DNA of 64,000 bases. It comes from UBA4427 sp045106235 (GTDB taxonomy: Bacteria; Myxococcota_A; UBA9160; UBA4427). The stretch's first letter is position 1. The number at the start of each line of letters is the position of its first letter. Under the pieces are notes generated by a model that was not told the DNA's origin, did not search any database, and was given only the letters and a program-made list of their open reading frames with translations. Of this stretch, positions 27,273-35,744 are shown in pieces. Where the stretch lies: contig JBGCEJ010000006.1 in the NCBI GenBank assembly GCA_045106235.1, positions 1 through 64,000 on the forward strand, written 5' to 3'. A program made the translations under genes and the position numbers.

Positions 27273-29033
27273 ATGCTTCGATTTCGACAGATAGCAATCG
27301 CAGCACTGATGCTCATGTTGCCGACGGCGTCACTCGCGCGTCCGAATTTTGTGGTGCTGCTCGTCGATGATGCCGGGTTCATGGACTTTGGTGGCTACGG
27401 CGGTGAGGCGAGGACGCCCACAATCGATCGTCTGGCCGAGGAGGGTGTCCGCTTCAGCAACTTTCATACGTCGCCCCTTTGCGCCACTTCCCGCGCGATG
27501 CTGATCACGGGTCTCGACAGCCACAGAACAGGAGTGGGGACGATCCCGGAAGTGTTGACGAAAGAGCAGGAGGGATCCCCAGCCTATGCCCTGCATCTTC
27601 AGCCCGGCGTCAAGACGATTGCAGACCGGCTGAAGGATGCCGGCTACGAGACTTTCATGACCGGCAAGTGGCATCTGGGAGACAGGGAGAACCATCTTCC
27701 TGACTCACACGGTTTCGATCGCTCTTTCACGCTGGCTGCATCTGGAGCCGACAACTGGGAGCAGAAAACATTCCTTCCGTTGTACGAGGAAGCGCCTTGG
27801 TACGAGGATGGACAACCGGCAAGGCTGCCCGCAGATTTTTACTCTTCGCGTTTCCTTGTCGAGAAGATGCGAGAGTACCTCGAAGGGAGAGATCGAACGC
27901 GTCCCTTCTTTGCGTATGTCGCGTTCCAGGCGATTCATATTCCCGTCCAGGCACCGCGCGAATTCACCGACCGCTACGAGGGCGTCTACCAGGATGGTTG
28001 GGAGGCGACACTCGAACGACGATTCGAACGTGCCAAAGCGCTCGGTCTCGCACCGGAAGACGCGCCGCGCCCCGAGATGCATTCGTCCCTGCGTACGTGG
28101 GATTCCCTCTCGACCCAAGAGAAGGCCCACTACGAGCGAAGCATGATGGTCAACGCTGGAATGTTGGAAGCCATGGATCACTACGTCGGGGAACTCGTTT
28201 CCTATCTCGAGTCGACGGGTGACCTAAGCAACACGGTCTTCATCGTCACCTCGGATAACGGACCGGAGTTCAACGATCCCACGAGCGATTCGTTCTTCAG
28301 GCTCTGGATGAGCCAAAACGGATACCACACTGACGTGGAGCGAATGGGAGAGCGAGGCAGCATGGGCGCCATCGGCCCGGAATGGGCGAGCGCCGCGGCC
28401 GTTCCCGGCTCGCTGTTCAAAATGTATGCGAGCGAGGGCGGCACCCGAGTGCCGATGATCATGTTTGGTCCGGGAATCCCGAAGCATGAGGGCTTTCACG
28501 GTGCCAGGACGTTCGTGACCGACCTGGCTCCGACTATTTCGGATCTGGCCGGGCTTCCAGCGACGACTGAGATGGATGGGCGAAGCCTCGTACCCGTATT
28601 GACGGGCGACGTCATGGAAGTTCTCGGTGCAGACGAGCCCGTCGGACTCGAGGTGGCCGGCAACTCGGCGCTCTTTCACGGGCGGTACAAGTTGACTCGC
28701 AACACGCTGCCTCACGGTGACGCCGAGTGGCGATTATACGATCTGCAGACCGACCCTTCGGAGTCTCGAGATTTGTCTGCGGAACGTCCCGATCTGTACA
28801 AGGAAATGCTTGCGGAATACGAACGCTATGCGGCTTCGGCCGGCATCGTCGCGTTGCCTAAGGACTTTGATATCCAAGCGCAAATCGGAATCAACGTCCG
28901 GAAGGAACTCATAAGTAGAAACCTTCCTGCACTCGCTGCAGCGGGCGGCGTTGTCGTGCTCGCTGTGCTCGCGACCTTCGATTTTGTTCGCCGAAGACGG
29001 CACCAAACCCGCTCTCACATGATAGGGAGGTAG
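27273..29033 (+). CDS. arylsulfatase-family sulfatase, membrane anchored
   Basis: A 586-aa type I sulfatase with an N-terminal signal sequence (about 1-22). It has metal-binding VLLVDDAGFMDFG, the formylglycine motif as PLCATSRAMLITG, GKWHLGD and the C-terminal metal pair in VTSDNGPEF. CATSR has Thr where the consensus CxPxR has Pro, so conversion by the formylglycine-generating enzyme is likely but should be checked. A C-terminal helix (NLPALAAAGGVVVLAVLATF) and RRRR tail suggest an inner-membrane anchor. ATG at 27273 has GGAAAGG. A second, different sulfatase lies in cargo B. Confidence 0.88.
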   Translation: MLRFRQIAIAALMLMLPTASLARPNFVVLLVDDAGFMDFGGYGGEARTPTIDRLAEEGVRFSNFHTSPLCATSRAMLITGLDSHRTGVGTIPEVLTKEQEGSPAYALHLQPGVKTIADRLKDAGYETFMTGKWHLGDRENHLPDSHGFDRSFTLAASGADNWEQKTFLPLYEEAPWYEDGQPARLPADFYSSRFLVEKMREYLEGRDRTRPFFAYVAFQAIHIPVQAPREFTDRYEGVYQDGWEATLERRFERAKALGLAPEDAPRPEMHSSLRTWDSLSTQEKAHYERSMMVNAGMLEAMDHYVGELVSYLESTGDLSNTVFIVTSDNGPEFNDPTSDSFFRLWMSQNGYHTDVERMGERGSMGAIGPEWASAAAVPGSLFKMYASEGGTRVPMIMFGPGIPKHEGFHGARTFVTDLAPTISDLAGLPATTEMDGRSLVPVLTGDVMEVLGADEPVGLEVAGNSALFHGRYKLTRNTLPHGDAEWRLYDLQTDPSESRDLSAERPDLYKEMLAEYERYAASAGIVALPKDFDIQAQIGINVRKELISRNLPALAAAGGVVVLAVLATFDFVRRRRHQTRSHMIGR

Positions 29034-29038
29034 TACCC

Positions 29039-29497
29039 ATGCCAGCTGTCCGACGTAACGCTCTTACCCAGCTCTTTTTTCGAATCCACCCGTGGATCTA
29101 CCGCAAGTCGAAGGGCCGTATCCTCGGTCGTTTTGGGAATTCTCCCGTATTGCTTTTGCTCACGCGAGGACGAAAGAGTGGCCAGCCTCGCACCAATGGT
29201 CTTGTGTGCCTCGACCGGGGCGACAGCTGGGCGGTGGCCGCGTCGTGGGCCGGAGAGCCGAAGCACCCCGTCTGGTATCTGAACCTGATGGCCCAGCCTG
29301 ATGTCACGATCGAGTTCGCGGGTCGAACCATTCCCGTCCGTGCACGTGAATTGGGCGGGGACGAACGGGACAGAGTCTGGAGCGAGATCGTGGAGCAGGA
29401 TCCGAGCTTTGCAGAATACGAGGAACGCACACGCGGTCTCCGCTCTATCCCGGTCATTCTTCTTGAGCCGAGGAATGCGACTGCTGGTGTGAGCTGA
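29039..29497 (+). CDS. deazaflavin (F420)-dependent nitroreductase-family protein (DUF385)
   Basis: A 152-aa protein of the Ddn-like DUF385 family, with LLLLTRGRKSGQPRTNGLVCL, VAASWAGEPKHPVWYLNLMAQPDVTIEF and a C-terminal RSIPVILLEP. Relatives use coenzyme F420H2 to reduce nitro or unsaturated substrates. ATG at 29039 has AGGGAGGT upstream, 5 bp after the sulfatase stop, so they are probably cotranscribed. Together with the LLM gene it points to F420 chemistry in this cargo. Confidence 0.84.
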   Translation: MPAVRRNALTQLFFRIHPWIYRKSKGRILGRFGNSPVLLLLTRGRKSGQPRTNGLVCLDRGDSWAVAASWAGEPKHPVWYLNLMAQPDVTIEFAGRTIPVRARELGGDERDRVWSEIVEQDPSFAEYEERTRGLRSIPVILLEPRNATAGVS

Positions 29498-29585
29498 TCC
29501 ACTTCATTTGCATTTTCGCGGCACGCGCTGAAGGTGACGAGGTCGCTTGCCGTTAGTTGACACGAGAGTAGGGAGTTCGGAAGCA

Positions 29586-30686
29586 ATGAGTTCAAGTTCC
29601 AAAGACGGAGAGTACGTTCTTCATGGCCTGAAATGTTCGCTCTTCACGGGTAAGATCGAGGCCTATCTGCAGTCGAAAGGTCTGCCCTTTCGTTTTGTAG
29701 AGATGGACCAGGCCGACTTTCGCGCCTGCGGGAAGGCGACGGGCATCATGCAGATGCCGAGCATTGAAGCGCCAGATGGGACCTGGCTCACCGACTCGAC
29801 GTTGATCATGGACCACTTCGAGCGCGCGGACGTGGGCCCTCGCATCCGGCCCGAGGATCCCGCTACGGCTTTCTGCAGCTTCCTGCTCGAGGATCTGTTC
29901 GACGAATGGTACTGGCGTCCTGCTCTGTATTACAGATGGGCATTCGAGGAAGACGCAAAGCTGATGAGTAGGCAGATTGCCCGCACGCTTTTGAGGGACT
30001 CCCGTCAGCCACTCTTTCTCCGCCAGCGGTTCATTCTGCGGCGCCAACGGACCGTCTATTTGAAGAAGGACGGGGTCACGAAAGAAACTGCCCCCGCCAT
30101 CGAAGCCCTTTACATGGACTCCCTGCGCGAATTGGAGATCGTCTTCTCCCGCCGGCCCTATCTCTTTGGAGAGCGGCCCTGTGAAGCCGATTTCGGATTA
30201 TTCGCTCCATTTTTCAGGCACTTCTTCTGCGATCCGACGGCCGGCGCATTGATGCGCGAACACGCTCCTCAGGTTACCCATTGGGTGACGCGACTCTGGC
30301 AGGCGAGACCGTCTGACCTCGAGGACACTCCGCCCAACTCGTTCGTGCCTGAGGACCTCGGGTTCTTTTTCGAAATGGCAGCGAGTGACTACTTTCCTTA
30401 TCTCGAAGCTAATGCTCAGTCCTTCGTCGCTGGCGAAAAGGACGTTCGCTACTCCGGTCAAGGCGCCGGCTGGTGCGTTCCGACCGCACCGTACCGTGTG
30501 CAGTGTTTCAATGATTTGAAAACGAAGTTTTCTGCGCTGGAATCGGAAGCGGCAGATCACGTGGCCAAGTTTCTTCCGCCGGAAGGAATCAAGCTTCTGC
30601 AAGGTGCGACGACCCCGGTCGAGCACCCGGCGAAAAAGCAAGGCCTCAGTGGTCGACTTTGGCGACGCTCCTCGATGTACGATTGA
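29586..30686 (+). CDS. glutathione S-transferase-like protein
   Basis: A 366-aa protein whose first 80 residues look like a GST thioredoxin fold (LHGLKCSLFTGKIEAYLQSKGLPF, and MQMPSIEAPDGTWLTDSTLIMDHFE). A long helical C-terminal part contains a GST_C-like segment (YLFGERPCEADFGLFAPFFRHF). It is about 140 residues longer than a normal GST. No canonical catalytic Ser/Cys could be fixed. ATG at 29586 (GGAAG upstream) is preferred to an upstream TTG at 29547. It is the last gene of cargo A before the repeat at 30.9 kb. Confidence 0.72.
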   Translation: MSSSSKDGEYVLHGLKCSLFTGKIEAYLQSKGLPFRFVEMDQADFRACGKATGIMQMPSIEAPDGTWLTDSTLIMDHFERADVGPRIRPEDPATAFCSFLLEDLFDEWYWRPALYYRWAFEEDAKLMSRQIARTLLRDSRQPLFLRQRFILRRQRTVYLKKDGVTKETAPAIEALYMDSLRELEIVFSRRPYLFGERPCEADFGLFAPFFRHFFCDPTAGALMREHAPQVTHWVTRLWQARPSDLEDTPPNSFVPEDLGFFFEMAASDYFPYLEANAQSFVAGEKDVRYSGQGAGWCVPTAPYRVQCFNDLKTKFSALESEAADHVAKFLPPEGIKLLQGATTPVEHPAKKQGLSGRLWRRSSMYD

Positions 30687-30912
30687 TCGAGCACGCCGGC
30701 GCGCCCGCCGGTCTGAAACATCCTGTGCGAGAGGTGAATGCTTGGAGCGCGGCGTGCTAACAGCCTGAAGGATGTGCGGCTAGTCGGTGATGGCGAAGGG
30801 GGCTTTAGGAAACTCCTTTCGCTGTGTCGAATAATAGAATGGGGCTGAGCAGTGCCGACGACCTGCATGATCGGAAGGTTCTGATCGTCAATCTGGACGG
30901 GCGATCTACGAG
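30687..30912. other. intergenic gap at the end of cargo A
   Basis: About 225 bp follow the GST-like gene with no gene, terminator or operator that I can support. The conserved leader of the tRNA-fragment repeat begins at 30913. Confidence 0.4.
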
Positions 30913-30996
30913 TTGACCTAAAGTTGACCTAAGTGTTCGTCACGCACCTCTACGCACGGTAAACCTCGTAAACATCAATGAATTCAAGGATTGAAA
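30913..30996 (+). repeat. island leader copy 1: paired TTGACC sites and conserved 84-bp block
   Basis: TTGACC occurs at 30913 and 30924, exactly 11 bp apart, followed by a conserved block ending at the tRNA fragment. The same 84-bp spacing and nearly the same sequence occur at 38060-38143 and 45680-45763. Only a few bases differ, although the neighbouring genes are unrelated. The layout suits integrase arm sites; that is inference. Confidence 0.85.
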
Positions 30997-31045
30997 CACG
31001 TTGCCAACGTGAGGGTCGCCAGTTCGAATCTGGTCTCGTGCTCCA
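30997..31045 (+). repeat. tRNA-Gly 3' fragment, copy A1 (49 bp)
   Basis: This is identical to nucleotides 28-76 of the intact tRNA-Gly, from the 3' part of the anticodon stem through CCA. It lacks the acceptor 5' strand and D arm, so it cannot make a tRNA. A fragment starting within the anticodon arm is what tyrosine integrases leave when they cross over at a tRNA anticodon loop. Confidence 0.92.
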
Positions 31046-31056
31046 TCTACGAAAGA

Positions 31057-31088
31057 ATCCTGTCCCTCGAAGAGGGGCGGGATTTTTT
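31057..31088 (+). terminator. terminator A after tRNA fragment A1
   Basis: A 12-bp stem (left arm ATCCTGTCCCTC, loop GAA, right arm GAGGGGCGGGAT, two G-T pairs) is followed by TTTTTT. The partner copy at 38203 has the same size and GAA loop but a different, fully compensated stem. Confidence 0.85.
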
Positions 31089-31133
31089 CGTATTGGGGCT
31101 TGGAATCGGTTTTTGGGTTGGACCCTCTCGATT

Positions 31134-31224
31134 AAGAGCATGCCAACGGAAGGGGGAACTGAGAGCGATGAGCGAGCAGCGAGTACGAACGTATGGCCGC
31201 GCGCAGCGTGGACAGAAGTGAGAC
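31134..31224 (+). repeat. decayed tRNA-like core, purine block and hairpin, copy 1
   Basis: AAGAGCATGCCAACGGAAGG (31134-31153) resembles the tRNA D-stem 3' strand and anticodon region with a few bases missing. A shared purine-rich block (GAGAGCGAT.AGCGA) follows, then a variable hairpin CCGCGC-GCA-GCGTGG (31197-31211) just before the next tRNA fragment. The same order is seen near 38.3 and 45.8 kb. Confidence 0.7.
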
Positions 31225-31252
31225 GCCAGTTCGAATCTGGTCTCGTGCTCCA
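31225..31252 (+). repeat. tRNA-Gly 3' fragment, copy B1 (28 bp)
   Basis: A second exact copy of the tRNA T arm, acceptor 3' strand and CCA, 180 bp after fragment A1. It is directly followed by terminator type B. Confidence 0.92.
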
Positions 31253-31258
31253 CTTCTA

Positions 31259-31299
31259 CCCCCGAATGTTCTCGTGTGTACGAGATGTTCGGGGGTTTT
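31259..31299 (+). terminator. terminator B after fragment B1
   Basis: CCCCCGAA pairs with TTCGGGGG, and an inner CTCGT/ACGAG closes GTGT; TTTT follows. It is homologous to the terminator after the intact tRNA-Gly. Confidence 0.88.
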
Positions 31300-31540
31300 C
31301 TGTTGTTAGGTGTTGTTGACCGATACTTGACCTAAGTGGGATTTCTTTCTGTGCTGGTGTTGGGTCGGAAGGCTCTCCGGGCACATGTTAAGTCTCGCCC
31401 TCTTGTCGGTCCATAAAGTCGTGTGGCGCTCACGCGTGTAACGTGATGGTCGCATCCGGGATAGAGGACGTATACAGAGTTCAGCTCGGCCGCTTTGTTC
31501 CTGATGCCCAGTATTGAAAGTTGCGAGCCCCATGTGCAAC
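31300..31540 (+). repeat. island flank copy 2
   Basis: TGTTGTTAGG is followed by TTGACC at 31316 and 31327 (11 bp apart). A decayed inverted repeat follows: right arm CGTGATGGTC is intact at 31442-31451, the left arm is damaged. Then comes the conserved GACGTATACaGAGTTC block. It corresponds to the flank after the tRNA at 22.35-22.6 kb. Confidence 0.78.
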
Positions 31541-31899
31541 GTCTGACGCGTAGCCTATCGTCGTGATCCGTCTCGCAAAAGGCGTTATTTGGTGTTCTGG
31601 CCATGACTCTGTCACGACGATCGACATCGAGGTCGGCAAGTACGTTCCAATCTCGCGAGTTCGGCTGGAACTCTTCGCCAGGCGAGGCGGAATGTTGGAT
31701 GACTCTCGCCGAGCAGTGGGACTTTACGGATCCCTTTACGCGGTCTGAGGGTTGGGCGAAGCGAAATGGCGGCGGGCCGATCTCTCAATTTCGATCCCCG
31801 GAGATGATATGGGCTGGGAGCTAGCTGAATGAACGTGTGGGATTGCGGGATCTGCGGTGTCGTGAAGGGCAGAATTCCGTGTTCTTTGAGGAGTACTCA
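31541..31899. other. intergenic start of cargo B
   Basis: About 360 bp with only short, unrecognised open frames on the plus strand (31563-31748, 31603-31824). No family features are visible, so I do not call a gene. The sulfatase ribosome-binding site (GAGGAG) lies at its right end. Confidence 0.4.
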
Positions 31900-33633
31900 A
31901 TGAATGCGAACTACAAAGAGTTGGTCGCTTTTGGGCCGATGCTTCGTCTTCCACTTTGCATTGGACTAGTCTGCGCAGTCAGTAGTTTTGCTGGCGTTGT
32001 CCACGCAGAGGCCCCGAACGCTCTCGGCGAAGTGAGCCAACGAGTCGCGGAGAAGCCGAGGCGCGATCGTCCGAACATTGTCCTGATCGTTGCCGATGAC
32101 ATGGGTTATTCCGATCTCGGAAGCTTCGGCGGAGAAATCGCAACGCCCAACCTCGACCGGCTCTCGGAAGAGGGTCTTCGAGGCACTGACTTCTACGTGA
32201 GTCCGACCTGCTCGCCGACCCGTGCGATGCTGATGAGCGGCGTCGACAACCACATTGCCGGCCTCGGGAACATGGCGGAACTCACTGAGGAGAATCAGCA
32301 GAGCGAGCCGGGCTACGAGGGTTATCTGAATGAGCGCGTCGTCAGTGTCGCGACGGTGCTTCGGGATTCCGGATATCACACCTACATGGCGGGTAAGTGG
32401 CATCTCGGTTTTGAGCGAACCCAGTGGCCGGCCGCCAGAGGGTTCGAGCGCGATTTGGCCATGCTCGCGGGCGGCACTTTTACGTACTGGGATCCTTCTG
32501 TGTCCTGGCTGCCGACCCTCGACCCAATGAAGTTCACCCGCAACGGCGAGCTCTTGGATGAACTCCCTCCCGATTTCTATTCCACTCGCGCCTACACAGA
32601 CTCGATCATCGAGAACATCGACGAGCAGCGAGGTGACGGCAATCCGTTCTTTGCCTTTGTTTCCTACCAGGCACCCCACACGCCTCTGGGCCTGCCGGAC
32701 GGATGGCTTGAGCGATACCGTGGCCGATACGACCTGGGCTATGACGAGCTGCGTGCGGGGCGGCTCAAGCGGATGAAAGAAATCGGTCTCATTGACGACG
32801 GAGTGGCTGTACCCGATTCAAGCACGGCGCCGTGGACGACCCTACCGATCGAGCAGAGGAAACAATCCGCTCGGGCGATGGAGATCTATGCCGGGATTGT
32901 CGAGAACATGGATTTTCATGTTGGCCGACTACTCGATCATTTGGAAGAAACAGGTGTTCGCGACAACACGCTCGTGATCTTTTTCTCGGATAATGGCGCT
33001 GAGGGCAATGATCAGGTCGAGTACATAAACGCTCGCCCGCTCTACTCGTTCTTTTTTAACCTGTTCTTCGACAACGCGTACACCAATTTGGGACGACATC
33101 TTTCATGGACGGAGGTGGGTCCGGGATGGGCGCACGCGAGCATGGTGCCGTTTCGAGGTTTCAAGGGGAGCATGGCCGAAGGAGGCATCCGATCGCCGCT
33201 CATCGTCGCTGGACCCGGAGTGACCGCGGGAAGCGAGACTGCCGAACTGATGCATGTGATGGATGTGGCGCCGACGCTTCTGCAGGTAGCCGGGGCAACT
33301 CAGCCGACTTCGACCGGCGGTCGAAACGTTGCAGCACATCAAGGAAGATCCTGGTGGCCGATTATCAGCCAAGATGAGATAACGCTGCGAGATGCTGATG
33401 ACTGGCTGGGCTTCGAGCTGCTAGGCGGCCGCGCGATTCGGCAAGGTGATTGGAAACTGTTGTCGCTTCCGGAGCCGAAGGGCGATGGGCTGTGGCAGCT
33501 ATTTCGCCTTACGGACGACCCCTCGGAGGAGATAGATCTCTCGGCGAAGTTTCCGGAGAAGAAGAGGGAGTTGATCAAACTCTGGGCCGAATACGAGCGC
33601 GAGAACGGCGTTGTCATGTCAACGCAGAACTAA
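31900..33633 (+). CDS. arylsulfatase-family sulfatase, exported
   Basis: A 577-aa type I sulfatase. A signal sequence (about 12-36) ends near VVHAEA. It carries VLIVADDMGYSDLGSFGG (metal site), the canonical formylglycine motif CSPTRAMLMSG, GKWHLGFE and FFSDNGAEGND. It resembles AtsA-type arylsulfatases of Pseudomonas in the CSPTR and VDNH segments; the substrate is unknown. ATG at 31900 (GAGGAGT upstream) is chosen over an in-frame upstream codon. Formylglycine maturation must come from a gene outside this window. It is distinct from the cargo A sulfatase. Confidence 0.92.
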   Translation: MNANYKELVAFGPMLRLPLCIGLVCAVSSFAGVVHAEAPNALGEVSQRVAEKPRRDRPNIVLIVADDMGYSDLGSFGGEIATPNLDRLSEEGLRGTDFYVSPTCSPTRAMLMSGVDNHIAGLGNMAELTEENQQSEPGYEGYLNERVVSVATVLRDSGYHTYMAGKWHLGFERTQWPAARGFERDLAMLAGGTFTYWDPSVSWLPTLDPMKFTRNGELLDELPPDFYSTRAYTDSIIENIDEQRGDGNPFFAFVSYQAPHTPLGLPDGWLERYRGRYDLGYDELRAGRLKRMKEIGLIDDGVAVPDSSTAPWTTLPIEQRKQSARAMEIYAGIVENMDFHVGRLLDHLEETGVRDNTLVIFFSDNGAEGNDQVEYINARPLYSFFFNLFFDNAYTNLGRHLSWTEVGPGWAHASMVPFRGFKGSMAEGGIRSPLIVAGPGVTAGSETAELMHVMDVAPTLLQVAGATQPTSTGGRNVAAHQGRSWWPIISQDEITLRDADDWLGFELLGGRAIRQGDWKLLSLPEPKGDGLWQLFRLTDDPSEEIDLSAKFPEKKRELIKLWAEYERENGVVMSTQN

Positions 33634-33936
33634 TGGAGTGGCCGCGCGCGTGTCGGATTTCGGTTTCGCGCTCCACTCTGAATTGGACGACCGGTAGTCA
33701 CGTCGCCTAATGTCGCTTTATCTTGAAGTAGTTCACTCCACGTCTGAGCTCCGTCGCAGCAGGGGTGGCGTCCCCGGAAGGGGCCACGTCGCCTCGCAGG
33801 GGGCCTTGTTGTCAGAACGCCCAGTATCAGTGGTTCGGAAAGCAGAGCTAGTATTGCCTATCAACCCGAAGTTCTATGCCGAGTGCATCGAGAACGAGTT
33901 CCCCGAGCGACCTGAGGCCGCCGTTTCCTGAGTTGG
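33634..33936. other. gap between sulfatase and TauD-like gene
   Basis: About 300 bp. One open frame on the plus strand (33710-33931, 73 codons) has no recognisable family. The two flanking genes converge here. I see no clear terminator. Confidence 0.35.
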
Positions 33937-34788
33937 CTACGCCGGTCGCTCACCCGCGATCGTGCACCTGCGCAGCGTGCGCGGGTGGCCGCGATGATCT
34001 GCTGCGCCGGAGTGCTGCGTGCAGCGTTCGTCCCAGATTGCAACGGCGCCTTTCGTCCATTGCATTCGGCATTGGATGCTCACGTCGTTCACACGGCTGG
34101 CCAGGAACTCGAGCAGGAACCGGCTCTCGTCCTTCGGTATTCCGTTGATTTGGGAAAGGTAGGACTGGTCTACGAACAGTGACTTGCGCCCCGTCTCCGC
34201 GTGGGTTCGAACGACCGGATGGATCGAGCCGCGGCCGACGACCTTCATGATCTTCTCGACTGCCTCGGCGGGCAGGTGTCGTTCGATATAGTCGATGAAT
34301 CCGCCATCGGTCGCATGCATCCCCGAAAGCGGCTCGATGTATTCCTTCATACCGTCCGAAAGCTTGTCGTAGGCGAGCTGCATGTTGGCCCACAACGTGT
34401 CGCCACCCGCATCGGGAGTCTGCTCGCAGCGGAGAATGGCGGCTGCGGGCGGACGCTCCATGTACGTCACGTCGGTGTGCCAGCCATCGCGATCGGGCTC
34501 GCTCTCCGCGGTGTCCACGATGTCGTGCAGGCGACTCGGGTCGCCGAGGGCGCCGCGGATTGGGTGGACCTCGGGCTCGCCGAAGCAGTTCGCGAGTGCG
34601 AGGTGGGCGTCATCGTCGATGTATTGATCACGAAAGAAGAGCACGAGATGTTCGCCTAGCGCGCGCCGCAATTCGCTACGTGTTTCATCTGTTAGGGGGG
34701 CGTTGAGGTCAATCTCGTCGATCTCGGCCCCGAGAGCGGCAGTGACCGGTGTGAGTAGGAATGCCTGGTAGGGGGGCGTGGACTCCAT
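33937..34788 (-). CDS. TauD/TfdA-family Fe(II)/2-oxoglutarate dioxygenase
   Basis: A 283-aa non-haem iron dioxygenase. The His-Asp pair is in GWHTDVTYMERPP and the distal His in IWDERCTQHSGAADH, followed by a C-terminal Arg-rich segment for 2-oxoglutarate binding. Relatives release sulfite from taurine or hydroxylate alkylsulfates and herbicides; next to a sulfatase gene, a sulfur-scavenging role is plausible but inferred. ATG at 34788 has GGAG on its strand; the open frame extends 54 codons upstream without family similarity. Confidence 0.88.
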   Translation of the reverse strand: MESTPPYQAFLLTPVTAALGAEIDEIDLNAPLTDETRSELRRALGEHLVLFFRDQYIDDDAHLALANCFGEPEVHPIRGALGDPSRLHDIVDTAESEPDRDGWHTDVTYMERPPAAAILRCEQTPDAGGDTLWANMQLAYDKLSDGMKEYIEPLSGMHATDGGFIDYIERHLPAEAVEKIMKVVGRGSIHPVVRTHAETGRKSLFVDQSYLSQINGIPKDESRFLLEFLASRVNDVSIQCRMQWTKGAVAIWDERCTQHSGAADHRGHPRTLRRCTIAGERPA

Positions 34789-34847
34789 TTGGGTCGTCTC
34801 CTTCTTGGCTATGCAGTAGTCGGGCATGAGAGGTGGCTCTCCTGCGG

Positions 34848-35744
34848 TCAATCGTCGGCGCGCAGTACGGATTCGTCCTGCGACGCGTCGGCGCGGGCTA
34901 GACGAGCGGGTGGAATGTCGGCTGGCTGCCAGCCTTCGAGCAGCGCGCAACCGTCGAGGTGACGGACCGGCGAGCCGGTGGCAACGAGCAGCTCGAGACT
35001 CCGTTCGATCCGCCCGGTTACCTCTTGGGGCTCTCCGCAGCAGAGGAGCAGCGCAGCTTCAGCCATCGTCTCGACGGGCTCGACGCTTTCTTCGGGGAGT
35101 TGGTAGTACTGCTCGGCGGCCGCGGTTCGTACTCCGGCTTGGGGCGCGAGTGAATTGACCGCGATGCCGGCGGGGTGGAGTTCCTCAGCAAGCGCGGCCG
35201 TTGCACGCTCGAGGGCCGCTTTCGTGGCGACATAGAGGAGGGGGCCCGAAGTGCCTGTTCGCGGGTGTCGTCGCGGCATTTCCGCCGTCGCCGACGAGAT
35301 GTTGAGAATCCATCCGGTGCCGCGCTCGCGCATCCGCGGGACGACGGCCTGCGCCAGCTGGAGGGGCGCGTGGAGGTTTACCTCGATCGCGATTCCGAAC
35401 CGCTTGGCGGATATTGCTTCGAGTGGTTGATAAAAGTTAGCCGCCGCGTTGTTCACCAGAATGTCGACGGGGCCGAGGGACCGCTCGACGTCCGCGACGA
35501 GCGATGCGCGACTTGCGTCGGGGTCGGCCAGGTCGGCAACGAAGGCTTCCGCGATCCCGCCTCGCGCACGAATTGCTTCGACGGTTTCGTGAAGTGAGCC
35601 CTCGATCTGTGAGTCGGCTTCGCGAAGGGTTCGGGCCGTGACGGCGACCTTCGCGCCTTCGGCGGCGAACCTCTGCGCAATGGCCGAGCCGATCCCGCGG
35701 CTGGCGCCCGTGACGATCGCGACCATCCCCTTGAGCTCTTTCAT
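34848..35744 (-). CDS. short-chain dehydrogenase/reductase
   Basis: A 298-aa SDR with cofactor motif VTGASRGIGSAIAQRFA, NNAAANFYQPL and the active-site region ISSATAE...LLYVATKAALERA, with Tyr-x-x-x-Lys as YVATK. It ends with a 60-residue extension. The substrate is unknown. ATG at 35744 overlaps the TetR stop (ATGA), so it is coexpressed with the regulator. Confidence 0.88.
   Translation of the reverse strand: MKELKGMVAIVTGASRGIGSAIAQRFAAEGAKVAVTARTLREADSQIEGSLHETVEAIRARGGIAEAFVADLADPDASRASLVADVERSLGPVDILVNNAAANFYQPLEAISAKRFGIAIEVNLHAPLQLAQAVVPRMRERGTGWILNISSATAEMPRRHPRTGTSGPLLYVATKAALERATAALAEELHPAGIAVNSLAPQAGVRTAAAEQYYQLPEESVEPVETMAEAALLLCCGEPQEVTGRIERSLELLVATGSPVRHLDGCALLEGWQPADIPPARLARADASQDESVLRADD

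Noticed and set aside
31134..31252. Possible second tRNA gene ending in the B1 fragment
   Set aside because: The sequence upstream of the T arm cannot make a D arm or acceptor 5' strand, and the hairpin loop lacks a valid anticodon loop (no U33).
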